Part shown: positions 6,617 through 15,789 of the stretch, in pieces
Layout: each line of letters opens with the position of its first letter
Position numbering within the stretch: position 1 is the stretch's first letter
NCBI RefSeq assembly: GCF_020554865.1
Contig: NZ_JAJCIC010000011.1
Span: forward strand, 1-64,000
DNA length: 64,000 nt
Direction of reading: 5' to 3'
From: Lacrimispora sp. 210928-DFI.3.58
Lineage (GTDB): Bacteria > Bacillota > Clostridia > Lachnospirales > Lachnospiraceae
The notes under the pieces: generated by a model
Database searches by the model: none
Told to the model about the DNA's origin: nothing
What the model saw: the letters and a program-made list of their open reading frames with translations, nothing else
Program-made: the position numbers and the translations under genes

Positions 6617-8197
6617 CTACATCTCAAGCCCGCCCCAGGACTCCTCAAACATGGCCGCCTCCATCTCTTTCAGATCAGAAGCCACCTCCGGGGCAAATTC
6701 CATCTTATCCAGGATATCTCTCTTAAGATCAATGCCGGGGGCGATCTCCACCACCGTCATCTTTCCATCGATCAGCCGGAAGACGCACCGTTCTGTCACA
6801 TACAGCACCTCCTGGCCTGAACGGGCAGCGTATTTCCCACTAAATGTGATCTGCTCTACTTCCTTTAAGAATTTCCTTCCCTTTCCTTCCTCCAGGATCG
6901 CGATCTTCCCATCCCGGATCTCCTCCTTTGACTTGTCAGCAAACATTCCCGCAAATACCACCTTTTTCGATGCCTGGGAAATGTTGATAAAGCCGCCGGG
7001 CCCAAAGAGGCGCGGAACCTTTTTCCCCGGATCCTTTTTGTCCGGGATATAGAACTTGCTCACATTGATGTTTCCATCCTCATCCGCCTGGGCCAGGCCC
7101 AGCACCGCCACATCGCAGCCACCGCCGTCATAGAAATCAAACATGGAACCGTGATCCACATTAGCCTGGGCATTATAAGCGCTTCCAAAATTGGGAAGAG
7201 GCGCCGGGACACCTCCAAAGGTGCCGCTCTCCGTTGTGAGGATGATCTTGTCAATATGGCCCTCCTCTGTCACGATACCTGCCACCTCAGACGGGATCCC
7301 CACGCCCAGGTTCACGATATTTCCGGCCTTCAGCTCCTTGGCACACCTTCTGGCGATGACCTTTCTGGGGGATAGGGGCAGAGACGGTATTCCCTCTAAG
7401 GGCTTTTTCATATTTCCGGCAAATGCCGGCTCATAGTAGGTCCCCTCTGTCTGCCAGCAGGCATTGATATCCGTGGCCACCACCACATAATCCACCAGCG
7501 CACCGGGGATCTTCACCTGCTTTGGATGAAGGGTTCCCCTCTGGGCCGTGTACTGTACCTGGACGATCACGATCCCGCCGCTGTTCTTCGCAGCCTCTGC
7601 CACAGCATAGCCCTCATTGATGGGGCCTTCATTTTCAAATGTAATATTCCCGTCCTCATCTGCTGTGGTTCCCCGAAGCAGGGCCACATCCAGAGGGAAG
7701 GACTTGTAGAAGAGATATTCCTCTCCATTTAAAGTGATGAGCTCCACCAGCTCCTCCGTGGCAGCCTCATTCATCTTTCCGCCTTCAATACGCGGATCCA
7801 CAAATGTTCCCAGTCCCACCTTTGTGATGATGCCGGGGCGGTGGGCTGCGATCTCACGCCACAGATTGACGATCACGCCCTGGGGAAGACAGTGGCAGGC
7901 CAGCTTATTGGCCTTTACCAGCTCATTCATAGCAAAGGCAGAGCCGATATGGGCAGCAGACCAGTTGGATACCAGTCCTTCCACGCCCAGGCGGGTCATG
8001 CCGCGCTCCTTCCAGTCTCCCATAGCGCTCCCCTGTTTTATTGTCAGGCCCTTTGGATGGCCTGTCTCCTTGTAAAGGTCTGCAATGGCTACCGCCACTT
8101 CCTCCGGCCACCCTGAAAGGCCGATGCCTGCCACACCTACGGTGGCTTTATCCCGGATCAGCTGTGCCGCTTCTCTCGCTGTAATAAACTTTGCCAT
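6617..8197 (-). CDS. Propionate/acetate-type CoA-transferase (family I)
   Basis: A 526-residue fused alpha-beta CoA-transferase. The active-site Glu that forms the glutamyl-CoA thioester is Glu323 in TTESGTFGG, and the oxyanion/CoA-binding glycine motif GVGIPSEVAG lies just before it. Length and single-chain layout match propionate CoA-transferase (Pct) and YdiF rather than split two-subunit enzymes. It moves CoA between short carboxylic acids (for example acetyl-CoA to propionate, lactate or another acid). Start ATG follows AGAGGGGGAACGG. It is the last gene of a same-strand run with the ferredoxin (15-base gap), Mo/W enzyme and flavoprotein, so it may activate or release the acid handled by that system. 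The natural acid cannot be read from sequence. Confidence 0.9.
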   Translation of the reverse strand: MAKFITAREAAQLIRDKATVGVAGIGLSGWPEEVAVAIADLYKETGHPKGLTIKQGSAMGDWKERGMTRLGVEGLVSNWSAAHIGSAFAMNELVKANKLACHCLPQGVIVNLWREIAAHRPGIITKVGLGTFVDPRIEGGKMNEAATEELVELITLNGEEYLFYKSFPLDVALLRGTTADEDGNITFENEGPINEGYAVAEAAKNSGGIVIVQVQYTAQRGTLHPKQVKIPGALVDYVVVATDINACWQTEGTYYEPAFAGNMKKPLEGIPSLPLSPRKVIARRCAKELKAGNIVNLGVGIPSEVAGIVTEEGHIDKIILTTESGTFGGVPAPLPNFGSAYNAQANVDHGSMFDFYDGGGCDVAVLGLAQADEDGNINVSKFYIPDKKDPGKKVPRLFGPGGFINISQASKKVVFAGMFADKSKEEIRDGKIAILEEGKGRKFLKEVEQITFSGKYAARSGQEVLYVTERCVFRLIDGKMTVVEIAPGIDLKRDILDKMEFAPEVASDLKEMEAAMFEESWGGLEM

Positions 8198-8212
8198 TTA
8201 CCGTTCCCCCTC

Positions 8213-8734
8213 TTAGACCTGTCTTTCCAAAATATCCCTGCTCTTCTTTTTTAAGGAATGCTCCTTTGGCAAAGCTTCTGCCTCCTCCAGCTCTACAAGC
8301 TTCAAAGCGCCTACCGGGCAGGCCTTTACACAGGCCGGCTTCATACCGTGATGCACACGTACATAGCAGCCGTCACATTTTTTCATCTTTCCATCGGCTC
8401 CAAAGGAGGGAATCCCATAGGGACAGGCCATGGCACAGCTGTGACAGCCAATGCAATTGGCCGTATCAAATACCGTCAGGTTGGTCTCCGGATCCTTGCG
8501 GATGCAGCCGCAGGGACAGCCTATAATGCAGGGGGCATCTGTGCAGTGCATGCACGCAAGGGACAGATGGCTGAAAGAAACCTTTCCTTCCCTCTCAATC
8601 TCCAGATCAAATACGCTGCGGAAAGGCCTCTCCCCCTCCTGCACGCAGGTATCATTCTGATCCATGCATGCGATCATACATGCACCGCAGGAAATGCATT
8701 TTTCCATATCAAAATCAATCGTATACTGCTTCAT
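8213..8734 (-). CDS. 4Fe-4S ferredoxin electron-transfer subunit
   Basis: A 173-residue iron-sulfur protein of the DmsB/HycB/FdhB type. Cysteine motifs CISCGACMIAC, CMHCTDAPCIIGCPCGC, CIGCHSCAMACPYG and CDGC...ACVKACP supply 15-16 cysteines, enough for four [4Fe-4S] clusters. No signal peptide or membrane segment, so it is cytoplasmic. Start ATG at 8734, after GAAAGAGGTGTAGG; a longer frame from 8806 would overlap the preceding coding sequence without a site. The start is one base from the stop of the Mo/W enzyme at 8736, indicating tight co-translation. It very probably carries electrons between the flavoprotein and the Mo/W enzyme of the same operon. Confidence 0.92.
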   Translation of the reverse strand: MKQYTIDFDMEKCISCGACMIACMDQNDTCVQEGERPFRSVFDLEIEREGKVSFSHLSLACMHCTDAPCIIGCPCGCIRKDPETNLTVFDTANCIGCHSCAMACPYGIPSFGADGKMKKCDGCYVRVHHGMKPACVKACPVGALKLVELEEAEALPKEHSLKKKSRDILERQV

Positions 8735-8735
8735 C

Positions 8736-10868
8736 CTACACCTCTTTCCTGCGCATACCGCATCTGGTGGAATTGTAAGCCGGGAAGCCTGAGTATGGGT
8801 CCACATGTGTCCTGGACATCAGCATATTCACATCGGCCTCCGTATATCCGTGGTAGAAGAATACCACGCCTTTCTGTACCCGGTGAGTCGGGTTTGCCTT
8901 CACACAGATCGTACCCCGCTCTGTGTAGAGCTCGATCCAGTCCCCCTCCTTCACATGAAGCTGCTCTGCGTCCTCCACAGAAATATCTGCCGTGGGGTCA
9001 GGGCGCATGCTCCGCAGCCAGGGCACCTTGTGGAGCCTGGAATGGATCGCATTGGGGATCCTGCCGCCGGAGCAGAGGATAAAGGGGTATTTGTCCGGAT
9101 CTGCCTCATCCATGGGATCACAGTAGGTCGGAAGGGGATCTAAGTTCCACTGGGGATGAGAGGCGATCAGCTCTGAGTACAGCTCAAACTTTCCAGTAGG
9201 AGTGGACAGCCCTTTCTCCAGAAGGCTGCCCGGCACATACCGCTTGGCGCCGGGCACGCGGATGGGCAGGTCATGTTTTTTCAGTTCTTCCACTGTAATA
9301 TCCAGATCCTCCAGCATAAAATCGATATTCGCCTCATATCCAGCTTCAAGCTCAGGATCTCCCAGCTTCATGATCCTGCCGAGGTCACAGAGAATCTCCA
9401 CATCGGACTTGCTGATCCCCACCCGGTCAATGGCAGGCTTTGTAAACCAGGCATAGCCCCCGCCGTATGTCATAAACTCTCCCCTCTCAAAGGAAGAACA
9501 CACAGGCAGGACGATGTCGGCCATTTTGGCAGTGTCTGTCATAAAAAGATCCGCATCCACAAAGAAGTCCAGCTTCTTTAAGGCCTCAATCAGATAATTG
9601 TCATCCGGGAACATGCGGAGATTCATTCCCAGAGCAAACACAGCCTTTACCGGATAAGGCTTTTCCTCCAGGATCTGCCTCGGCAGGTCAATGGCCTGCA
9701 TCTCCCGCTCCGTATAGTACCACAGCGGGAATCTTTCTGCCCCCACTGCAGGCTTTGCGTCCTTTGGCTCTGTTCCGTCGGCAAACTCATCCTCCTTTGT
9801 CACATAGCCTGAGATCTGATGGGCAAAGGTATGCCAGGAGGGAAGCTGCCCTCCGGCCCTGTCATAATTACCGGTCAGTGCAGCCAGCGCCATAATGGCT
9901 CTGTAGTTCTGCATTCCGTTCTTGTGGTGTGGAATGGGAGCGCTGTTTTCGTTGATGGCCATAGAGCTGCTCTCATGGATCAGCTCGCAGGCCTTTACCA
10001 CCTGCTCATAGGGAACGCCTGTCAGCTTTTCGATATTCGTCTCATCAAAGCCTTTTACATACTCCGCGTACGCCTCAAAGCCATGGACATATTTCTCTAT
10101 GTACTCCCTGTCGATCCAGCCCCTCTGGATCAGCACATTTCCCATACACAAAGCCAGAGCCCCGTCTGTGCCGGGATAGGGGCGCAGATGAAGATCTGCC
10201 AGCTTTTCCACAGCCGGAGTGATCTTCGGATCTACAATGATAAATTTTGTCCCCTGCTCCTTCCTCTTCTCCGCGGCGATCGCCTTGAGATACCCGGAAT
10301 GATAAGGGTTAAAGGCCCAGCCCAAATACAGATCGCAGTGGGCCATGTCCGGGCCTGCCAGCTGTCCGGCCCCCACCTTCCAGGCCATCCATCCGGCTGT
10401 CATACAGGAGCTGGACTCTGTCCCATAATTCATGGTTCCAAAGGAGTGGGCAAAACGGCGCAGCCATGGCCGGAACCACTTGTTGTAGCCTCCAAAGAAG
10501 GCTACGGCCTCCGCCCCGTCCTGCGCTTTGATGCTGCCAAGCTTCTCTGCGATCTCCCTGTAGGCTTCCTCCCAGGAGATCGGTTCAAAGGTTCCTTCTC
10601 CCCGCTCTCCAGTGCGCCTTAAGGGCGTGAGAATGCGGTCCTCACGGTAGATATACTCCCTGTTGGCAAGTCCCTTTGTGCAGAGAAGCCCCCTATTTTT
10701 TGGATTCTCATCTGTTCCCTCTACTTTTAGCAGCTTCCCGTCCTTCACATATGCATTGATGCCGCAGTTATAGGCAGGACTGCAGATTGCACAGACAGTA
10801 TGCCTTATCTCGATCCCTGTTTCTGCACAGGGTATTTTCGCTTTCTTTAACTGTTCAACACTATCCAT
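8736..10868 (-). CDS. Mo/W-bisPGD oxidoreductase with Cys metal ligand
   Basis: A 710-residue member of the DMSO-reductase superfamily. The N-terminal cluster motif is C26-x2-C29-x5-C35-x27-C63, a [4Fe-4S] site. The metal ligand is probably Cys155 in YGTESSSCMTAG, the position where formate dehydrogenases/nitrate reductase Nap and acetylene hydratase have Cys or Sec and DMSO reductases have Ser. No Tat signal: cytoplasmic. ATG at 10868 is chosen over 10892 because GAGGAG sits upstream and the ATGGATAG overlap (8 bases) couples it to the preceding flavoprotein. The C-terminal molybdopterin-binding domain is intact. Reaction unknown: neighbours suggest an NAD(P)H- or ferredoxin-linked reduction (or a hydration) of an imported organic acid. 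Confidence 0.88.
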   Translation of the reverse strand: MDSVEQLKKAKIPCAETGIEIRHTVCAICSPAYNCGINAYVKDGKLLKVEGTDENPKNRGLLCTKGLANREYIYREDRILTPLRRTGERGEGTFEPISWEEAYREIAEKLGSIKAQDGAEAVAFFGGYNKWFRPWLRRFAHSFGTMNYGTESSSCMTAGWMAWKVGAGQLAGPDMAHCDLYLGWAFNPYHSGYLKAIAAEKRKEQGTKFIIVDPKITPAVEKLADLHLRPYPGTDGALALCMGNVLIQRGWIDREYIEKYVHGFEAYAEYVKGFDETNIEKLTGVPYEQVVKACELIHESSSMAINENSAPIPHHKNGMQNYRAIMALAALTGNYDRAGGQLPSWHTFAHQISGYVTKEDEFADGTEPKDAKPAVGAERFPLWYYTEREMQAIDLPRQILEEKPYPVKAVFALGMNLRMFPDDNYLIEALKKLDFFVDADLFMTDTAKMADIVLPVCSSFERGEFMTYGGGYAWFTKPAIDRVGISKSDVEILCDLGRIMKLGDPELEAGYEANIDFMLEDLDITVEELKKHDLPIRVPGAKRYVPGSLLEKGLSTPTGKFELYSELIASHPQWNLDPLPTYCDPMDEADPDKYPFILCSGGRIPNAIHSRLHKVPWLRSMRPDPTADISVEDAEQLHVKEGDWIELYTERGTICVKANPTHRVQKGVVFFYHGYTEADVNMLMSRTHVDPYSGFPAYNSTRCGMRRKEV

Positions 10869-12120
10869 TGATCTTCTCCTCAATCCTGTCAATAAACTCT
10901 GCCGGTAAGCCAGCCTTTATGAGCATCCCTCTCTGGTAATCGGGGAGCACAGCCCTTTCTCCTGAAAAAAGGCGGAGCATATAGTTTTTGATAATACCGC
11001 TGATCTGGTAGCTGTCCATAATATTGGCTCCTGCTATCCTTCCCTCCTGAAGCACCAGGCGTATATAAAGGCCCTCCTCCAGGCTTCCGCACTCCAGCAC
11101 CTCGCCCTGGATCCGGTTATCTCCAAAGCCGATAAAATCCATGTTCATGAAATGGGTGATGTTGTGAAGGATATTTCCCTCAAACCGGGCGTCTCCTCCA
11201 GCCATATTGATCCCTGCAGCCCTTCCCTGGCGGTTAGCATTGGCCCACAGGCCGATGATCTGTGTCTCACCGCTCTCCAGGTTCTTGCCCTCACAGCAGT
11301 CCCCCGCCGCATAGATATCCTTCACAGAGGTTTCCAGCCTGTCATCCACAACAATCCCCCTCTTGATCTCCACCTCTCCCTGGACCGTCTCAACGGCGGC
11401 TCTGGTTCCAATGCACAGGACCACCAGATCGGCAGGGATCTTTGCAGCGTCTGTGAGCACGGCTGTCTGCTGACCATTTTCCACTTTCATATGGTCAATG
11501 GTCGCACCGAATTTCAGATGGAGGCCCTGCTTTTCCACTCTCTCTTCAATGGCAGCAGCTACCTCAGGATACGCTGCCAACGGGAAAATGCACTTTGCCA
11601 GATCAATGAGCCAGGTTTCCACTCCATTTTTGTGGAGCACCTCCGCCACCTTGATCCCGACCATGGAGGCTCCTATGACAATGGCACTTTTTACATCCTT
11701 TTTTCCAAGGCGCTCCTTAAACCGCTCTGCGTCCTCCACGGTGCGCATGAGCAGGGCATTTTCCGGCAGAAGGCCCTTTACCGGAGGAGCAAAGGCCCTG
11801 GCACCTGTGGAGATCAGGAGCTTGTCATAGCGCTCGCTTCCCTCCTCTGTCTCCACTGTCATAGACCCGGCATGCACCTTTTTCACTTGCTCCTTTTTGT
11901 AGGTGAAATCAAGCTCCTTTTGGATGGAGGCCAGATCACCGAAGGGGAACATCCCCTTATATGTCAGCTTTCCGTACGCATAATACGTGGTAAGCATAGG
12001 ATTATAGGGAGCCTTCCCTGTATTTCCGTAGACCACGATTCTTCCTGTCTTATCATACTCCCGGATTGCTTTTACCGCATGATAGCCGGCTGTGCCAAAG
12101 CCCACGATCCCATAATTCAT
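10861..12120 (-). CDS. NirB-type FAD/NAD(P)-dependent oxidoreductase
   Basis: A 419-residue flavoprotein of the pyridine nucleotide-disulfide oxidoreductase group, closest in layout to the N-terminal part of nitrite reductase NirB and rubredoxin reductases. FAD-binding GFGTAGYHAV is at residues 8-17; the NAD(P) Rossmann motif VIGASMVGIKVAE lies near 150; the second FAD contact IYAAGDCCE is near 275. It lacks the CxxxxC redox disulfide of disulfide reductases. ATG at 12120 follows AAGGAGAAGTT. It precedes the Mo/W enzyme with an 8-base overlap, so it probably passes NAD(P)H electrons to the ferredoxin/Mo protein pair. A related gene (38931-40172) sits in the second redox operon. Confidence 0.88.
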   Translation of the reverse strand: MNYGIVGFGTAGYHAVKAIREYDKTGRIVVYGNTGKAPYNPMLTTYYAYGKLTYKGMFPFGDLASIQKELDFTYKKEQVKKVHAGSMTVETEEGSERYDKLLISTGARAFAPPVKGLLPENALLMRTVEDAERFKERLGKKDVKSAIVIGASMVGIKVAEVLHKNGVETWLIDLAKCIFPLAAYPEVAAAIEERVEKQGLHLKFGATIDHMKVENGQQTAVLTDAAKIPADLVVLCIGTRAAVETVQGEVEIKRGIVVDDRLETSVKDIYAAGDCCEGKNLESGETQIIGLWANANRQGRAAGINMAGGDARFEGNILHNITHFMNMDFIGFGDNRIQGEVLECGSLEEGLYIRLVLQEGRIAGANIMDSYQISGIIKNYMLRLFSGERAVLPDYQRGMLIKAGLPAEFIDRIEEKING

Positions 12121-12140
12121 AACTTCTCCTTCCACGAAAG

Positions 12141-12194
12141 AAAGGACGCGCAAACGCAGCAGAATCCTCTACCGCCCGGTTTGCAGCGTCCTTT
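12141..12194 (-). terminator. Intercistronic hairpin after the APC permease
   Basis: Arms AAAGGACGC (12141-12149) and GCGTCCTTT (12186-12194), extended by GCAAAC/GTTTGC with a one-base bulge. On the minus strand a short T-rich run follows. Only 20 bases separate it from the flavoprotein start at 12120, so it probably acts as a partial terminator that lowers read-through into the Mo-enzyme genes. Confidence 0.7.
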
Positions 12195-12204
12195 TGATCA
12201 TCTA

Positions 12205-13500
12205 CTATTTGTTGTCCTTAAAATGCTTATATCTTACCATCATTAAAATGGATGCTGCCACGATATAAATACCGCAGTACATAAACTGCTTTGCAGAAAG
12301 TCCGGACAGGCTCACATAAGAGGTTGCTGCCAATACAACGAATACCACTGCCAGTGCTGCATTCAGCTTCTTTGGAGCGATGTAAAGGGCAGACTTCTTA
12401 TACTCCTCCGGGAACATGGTTGGCAGGCGGAAGCAGGCATATACCATCAGAAGGTCTGCCAGCTTACTGCAGCCTGTACCCATATTGGAGATATCAGCTG
12501 TATCCATACCGGTCACGATCGGGATCACACCCACTACAAAGAAGAACAGAAGGAGTACAACAGGCACGCCGTTCTTGTTTTCCTTTGCACAGAACTCAGG
12601 AAGCCAGCCGTCCTTTGCAGCCCTGTGAAGGGAGCGTGTGGTCCAGGAAAGTGTTCCGTTAAGGGTTGTCAAAAGTGCAAACCATGCTCCGCCGATCACG
12701 AAGAACAGATAGATGGGAGCCGGGAATACGGATTTTGCCACTACGGAAATGTTGGTTCCCGCTACCTCCTCAACAGGAAGCACACAGGCAGCTACCACGC
12801 CTACCAGTGCATAGAACACTGCAACTACAACAGTGGAGATTACCATGGCTCTCGGAATGGTCTTGCCAGGATTTTCCACCTCGCCGCCGTTCTCTGCCAG
12901 GAACTTTGCTCCTGCACATGCAAAGGACAGCATTGCGCAGCCGCGGAAGAATTTCAGAGGGCCATTTGGCATCAGGTTGGCTGTTGTCAGCTCAAGAGCA
13001 GACCAGTCTACCTTTGGAAGGCCGAATACAATATAAATGAACAGGGAGATCAGCAGAAGCGCTACCATGCAGTTCTGCACCTTTGCAGTCGTCTTAAGGC
13101 CGATCATATTAACGATAACGGCTGCTGTCAATGCTCCCAGAGCAACAACCATCTGGTTCACGCCTGGGAAGATCACTGCCACATAGCTGGCAAAGCCAAT
13201 GGCAAAGGTGGAGATCAGCACCTGCTGCAAGATAAACAGCATCAGGAACACAAAGGCCACTCTGGGACCAATGAGGCGTTTTGCATACACATAGCTTCCG
13301 CCTGTAGCCGGCATACTGGATGCCAGGATGGCCATGGGAACCAGCTGGCAAAGTGCGATCAAAGCAGCTACAAGGAAACCATAGGGAGCGCCGTGTCCGG
13401 TCAGTCCGATCACGATACCTGTCAAAACGAAGACACCAGAGCCTACGATCTGTCCAATACAAAAACTCATACAATCTGTAAAAGTTAATTTCTTTTCCAT
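12205..13500 (-). CDS. APC-family amino acid permease
   Basis: A 431-residue integral membrane protein with about 12 hydrophobic segments. The first helix has the APC signature IGQIVGSGVFVLTG (unwound TM1 glycine motif) and the following segment carries MPATGGSYVYAKR. The conserved acidic-region 'AFAC/SFACAGAKFLAENGGEVENPGKTIPRA' element of the family is seen near residue 195. It is likely a proton-coupled amino acid (or amine) transporter. Its ATG follows AAAAAGGGG and sits two bases after the PLP-lyase stop, so it probably imports that enzyme's substrate. The substrate cannot be read from sequence. Confidence 0.88.
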   Translation of the reverse strand: MEKKLTFTDCMSFCIGQIVGSGVFVLTGIVIGLTGHGAPYGFLVAALIALCQLVPMAILASSMPATGGSYVYAKRLIGPRVAFVFLMLFILQQVLISTFAIGFASYVAVIFPGVNQMVVALGALTAAVIVNMIGLKTTAKVQNCMVALLLISLFIYIVFGLPKVDWSALELTTANLMPNGPLKFFRGCAMLSFACAGAKFLAENGGEVENPGKTIPRAMVISTVVVAVFYALVGVVAACVLPVEEVAGTNISVVAKSVFPAPIYLFFVIGGAWFALLTTLNGTLSWTTRSLHRAAKDGWLPEFCAKENKNGVPVVLLLFFFVVGVIPIVTGMDTADISNMGTGCSKLADLLMVYACFRLPTMFPEEYKKSALYIAPKKLNAALAVVFVVLAATSYVSLSGLSAKQFMYCGIYIVAASILMMVRYKHFKDNK

Positions 13501-13502
13501 AT

Positions 13503-14681
13503 TTATACCCCTTTTTCATCCGTAACAAACTGTACAATCTTCTCTAAGCCCTGCTCCAGAACAGCACGCGGGCAGCCGATATTAAAGCGCATAAAGCTCT
13601 CGCCATTGCCCCGGTAGCCTGTGCCGCTTCCCACAGCAAGTCCATAATTTGCGGCAAGCTTCTTCATGATCTCATCACCTGTAAGGTGAAGCTTTCCGAA
13701 ATCAAGCCACATAAGATAAGTACCCTCAGGCTTCACCACTCCTACCTCAGGAGCGTGCTCGCCCAGATAATCCATCACAAAGTCTGCATTGCCTGTGAGA
13801 TATTCATTCTGCTCATCCACCCACTGGTCTCCATATGTATAACAGGCCTCAATGGCTGCATTGGCCATACAGTTTGGTCCCATTACCCAGGCTTCCCTGG
13901 CTGTCTTATCCTGGAGCTGCTTTACCTCCTGGTTTGGGATCAGGCAGCAGGAGGAGTGAAGTCCTGCCATATTAAATGTCTTGCTGATGGCAGTGTATAC
14001 GATCATCTTATCGTACACACCGGCGAATCTGGCTGCGGATGTATAGTGGTTTCCATACAGGACCACATCACCATGGATCTCATCGGATAACAGCCATACA
14101 GAATACTTCTTGCACAGAAGTACGATCTTCTCCACGTCCTCAGGGCTCCAGACCCTGCCGACGGGATTGTGGGGGTTACAGAAGATCATAGCGGAAACCC
14201 CTTGCTTCAGCTTGTCTTCCAGATCCTCCCAGTTGATACGGTAGGTGCCATTCTCGTAGATCAGAGGACAGTCTACCTGCTCACGCCCCTGGTTGCCTAT
14301 CACTGCAAAAAATGGATCATACACAGGTGTAAACACCAATACCTTGTCTCCCGGCTTTGTAAAGCCCCGTAAGGAGAACCAGATCGCAGTTACCACTCCC
14401 TGGGCGGGAAGAAACGCTTCGATTCCTAATTTTACCTGATGCCGTCTCTCATACCACTTTTGGACAGTTTCCACTGTTCTGTTACCTGTAAAGGTATAAC
14501 CGAACACCGGATGCTCCAAGCGCTGCTTCATTGCTTCCACAGCCTCTGGCAGGGCAGCAAAATCCGTATCAGCGATCCAGAAGGGCAGAAGACCGCTCTG
14601 GGTGCCGAACTTTAATTGCTTTTCCCATTTGATAGAATCGGAACCAAGTCGATTTTGCATTGCGTCAAAATTGTACTTCAT
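13503..14681 (-). CDS. MalY/PatB-type PLP-dependent C-S lyase or aminotransferase
   Basis: A 392-residue fold-type I PLP enzyme. The PLP lysine is in YTAISKTFNMAG; the ring-contact Asp is in SDEIHGDV; substrate carboxylate-binding Arg lies in FMRFNIGCPR near the C terminus. The overall pattern (MKYNFDAMQNRLGSDSIKW start, LLSDEIHGD, SKTFN) is that of the MalY/PatB group, whose members split cystathionine or cysteine S-conjugates into a thiol, ammonia and a keto acid. ATG follows GAGGAGGTTTTGA. It is co-directional with the APC permease (gap 2). Expected role: intracellular breakdown of an imported sulfur amino acid; a plain aminotransferase role cannot be excluded. Confidence 0.88.
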   Translation of the reverse strand: MKYNFDAMQNRLGSDSIKWEKQLKFGTQSGLLPFWIADTDFAALPEAVEAMKQRLEHPVFGYTFTGNRTVETVQKWYERRHQVKLGIEAFLPAQGVVTAIWFSLRGFTKPGDKVLVFTPVYDPFFAVIGNQGREQVDCPLIYENGTYRINWEDLEDKLKQGVSAMIFCNPHNPVGRVWSPEDVEKIVLLCKKYSVWLLSDEIHGDVVLYGNHYTSAARFAGVYDKMIVYTAISKTFNMAGLHSSCCLIPNQEVKQLQDKTAREAWVMGPNCMANAAIEACYTYGDQWVDEQNEYLTGNADFVMDYLGEHAPEVGVVKPEGTYLMWLDFGKLHLTGDEIMKKLAANYGLAVGSGTGYRGNGESFMRFNIGCPRAVLEQGLEKIVQFVTDEKGV

Positions 14682-14869
14682 TCAAAACCTCCTCATTCCC
14701 TCTTTCGAGTACCCCCCAAAACTCTTTATGCCTGGAAAATCAGCCGCAAAGGCGGGTGCAGGAGAGTATTCGAGAGTGCTCCTTTTTCAGCTATCTATAT
14801 CACTTCTCCATCCAGTATATAATTCGGGCCCGACCAGATGCAGAGCATAACTGTCTCTTATGTATTCTG

Positions 14870-15601
14870 TTATTCCAAAAAATTCTTATAATACTGTCTA
14901 TATGTTTCGAACATCCAATCACAGTGTACCATCATATTGAAATATGCATATTCACTGTCATGGCGTTTGATCGCCTCAAACACATCCCTGTGCTGTCTCC
15001 TTGTCTCCTTGCCGGACTGCTCCTGGGCAGCAGGAACGATCAGTGGAAGATTCCGCATGGCCACACAGGGCATCACGATATCGTCCCAGGTTCTCTTTAA
15101 AAATGGGTTGTGCATAGCCTCCCAGAGGCTTCCATGAAAGCCGGGAAGCCTTTTGTCCGGTTCCCTTCTGGTGCTGAAATCCGCCGGTATACTGTCATCA
15201 TCATCTAAGGTTGCTTCGATTGCCCGGATATCCTCCTCCGTGGCATGGAGAGCCAGATAACGGGCAATGGCAGGCTCAACCAGCCGCCTGGCATTGGAAG
15301 CCATCACAAAATCCTCCCGATAGCCCTTTATGATCTCCCTCTGTCCTGTTTCCTCCAATATGCTCTTCCAGTCCACCACAACAACGCTGCCCTTCCCCTG
15401 GCGGGTCTCAATGATCCCCGCCTCTGCCAGGCACTGCAGGGCCTGGCGCACCGTAACGCGGCTGACCCCCATTGTCTTTATCAGTTCACTCTCACTGGGC
15501 AGCATATCGCCTTTTTGATAGACACCCTTTCTTATCTCATCCTTCAGCTGTTCAAACACCTGCTCGTATAATCTTTTGGGTGAAAATTTCTGTGTCTTCA
15601 T
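14870..15601 (-). CDS. GntR-family transcriptional regulator, FCD (FadR) type
   Basis: A 243-residue repressor/activator. The winged helix-turn-helix occupies residues 8-75 (PSESELIKTMGVSRVTVRQALQ). The C-terminal all-helical FCD ligand domain runs from about 95 to 235 and keeps Asp/His metal-binding residues (for example near FHGSLWEAMHNP and HRDVFEAI). FCD regulators usually sense small organic acids. ATG follows AAAGGAGGAATACAA. It has its own consensus promoter (15653-15681) and lies upstream of the lyase, permease and Mo-enzyme genes, so it most likely controls them and possibly the TRAP genes behind it. Confidence 0.92.
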   Translation of the reverse strand: MKTQKFSPKRLYEQVFEQLKDEIRKGVYQKGDMLPSESELIKTMGVSRVTVRQALQCLAEAGIIETRQGKGSVVVVDWKSILEETGQREIIKGYREDFVMASNARRLVEPAIARYLALHATEEDIRAIEATLDDDDSIPADFSTRREPDKRLPGFHGSLWEAMHNPFLKRTWDDIVMPCVAMRNLPLIVPAAQEQSGKETRRQHRDVFEAIKRHDSEYAYFNMMVHCDWMFETYRQYYKNFLE

Positions 15602-15621
15602 TTGTATTCCTCCTTTATGGG

Positions 15622-15649
15622 GGAAGCACTTGTATTAACTTATGCTTCC
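15622..15649. promoter_or_regulatory. Inverted repeat, candidate GntR auto-operator
   Basis: Perfect seven-base arms GGAAGCA (15622-15628) and TGCTTCC (15643-15649) with a 14-base AT-rich centre lie between the -10 element and the ribosome binding site of the GntR gene. Position fits autorepression; an RNA hairpin is the alternative. Confidence 0.45.
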
Positions 15650-15652
15650 ATC

Positions 15653-15681
15653 AGTATACAACACATATTAAATTATGTCAA
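15653..15681 (-). promoter_or_regulatory. Consensus promoter of the GntR gene
   Basis: On the minus strand, TTGACA (15681-15676), exactly 17 bases, TATACT (15658-15653). The -35 is a full consensus match and the -10 is five of six. About 50 bases upstream of the ATG. Confidence 0.8.
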
Positions 15682-15789
15682 GTTAGATTCTGAATTTGTT
15701 CTATTTGACCGTTATTTACTTTTATTAATAACGCATTTCTCTATTATTTTCTGAATTATTACTTGATTTCTCTTATTTTTATATCTTTT

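Noticed and set aside
9819..10622. 267-residue plus-strand ORF opposite the Mo/W enzyme
   Set aside because: Antisense shadow; the minus strand carries the cluster and metal-ligand motifs.
11152..12246. 364-residue plus-strand ORF
   Set aside because: It is antisense to the well-supported FAD oxidoreductase gene, has no ribosome binding site and no recognisable domain.
12625..13488. 287-residue plus-strand ORF
   Set aside because: Shadow of the APC permease gene; Cys/His/Gln-rich composition typical of an antisense frame.
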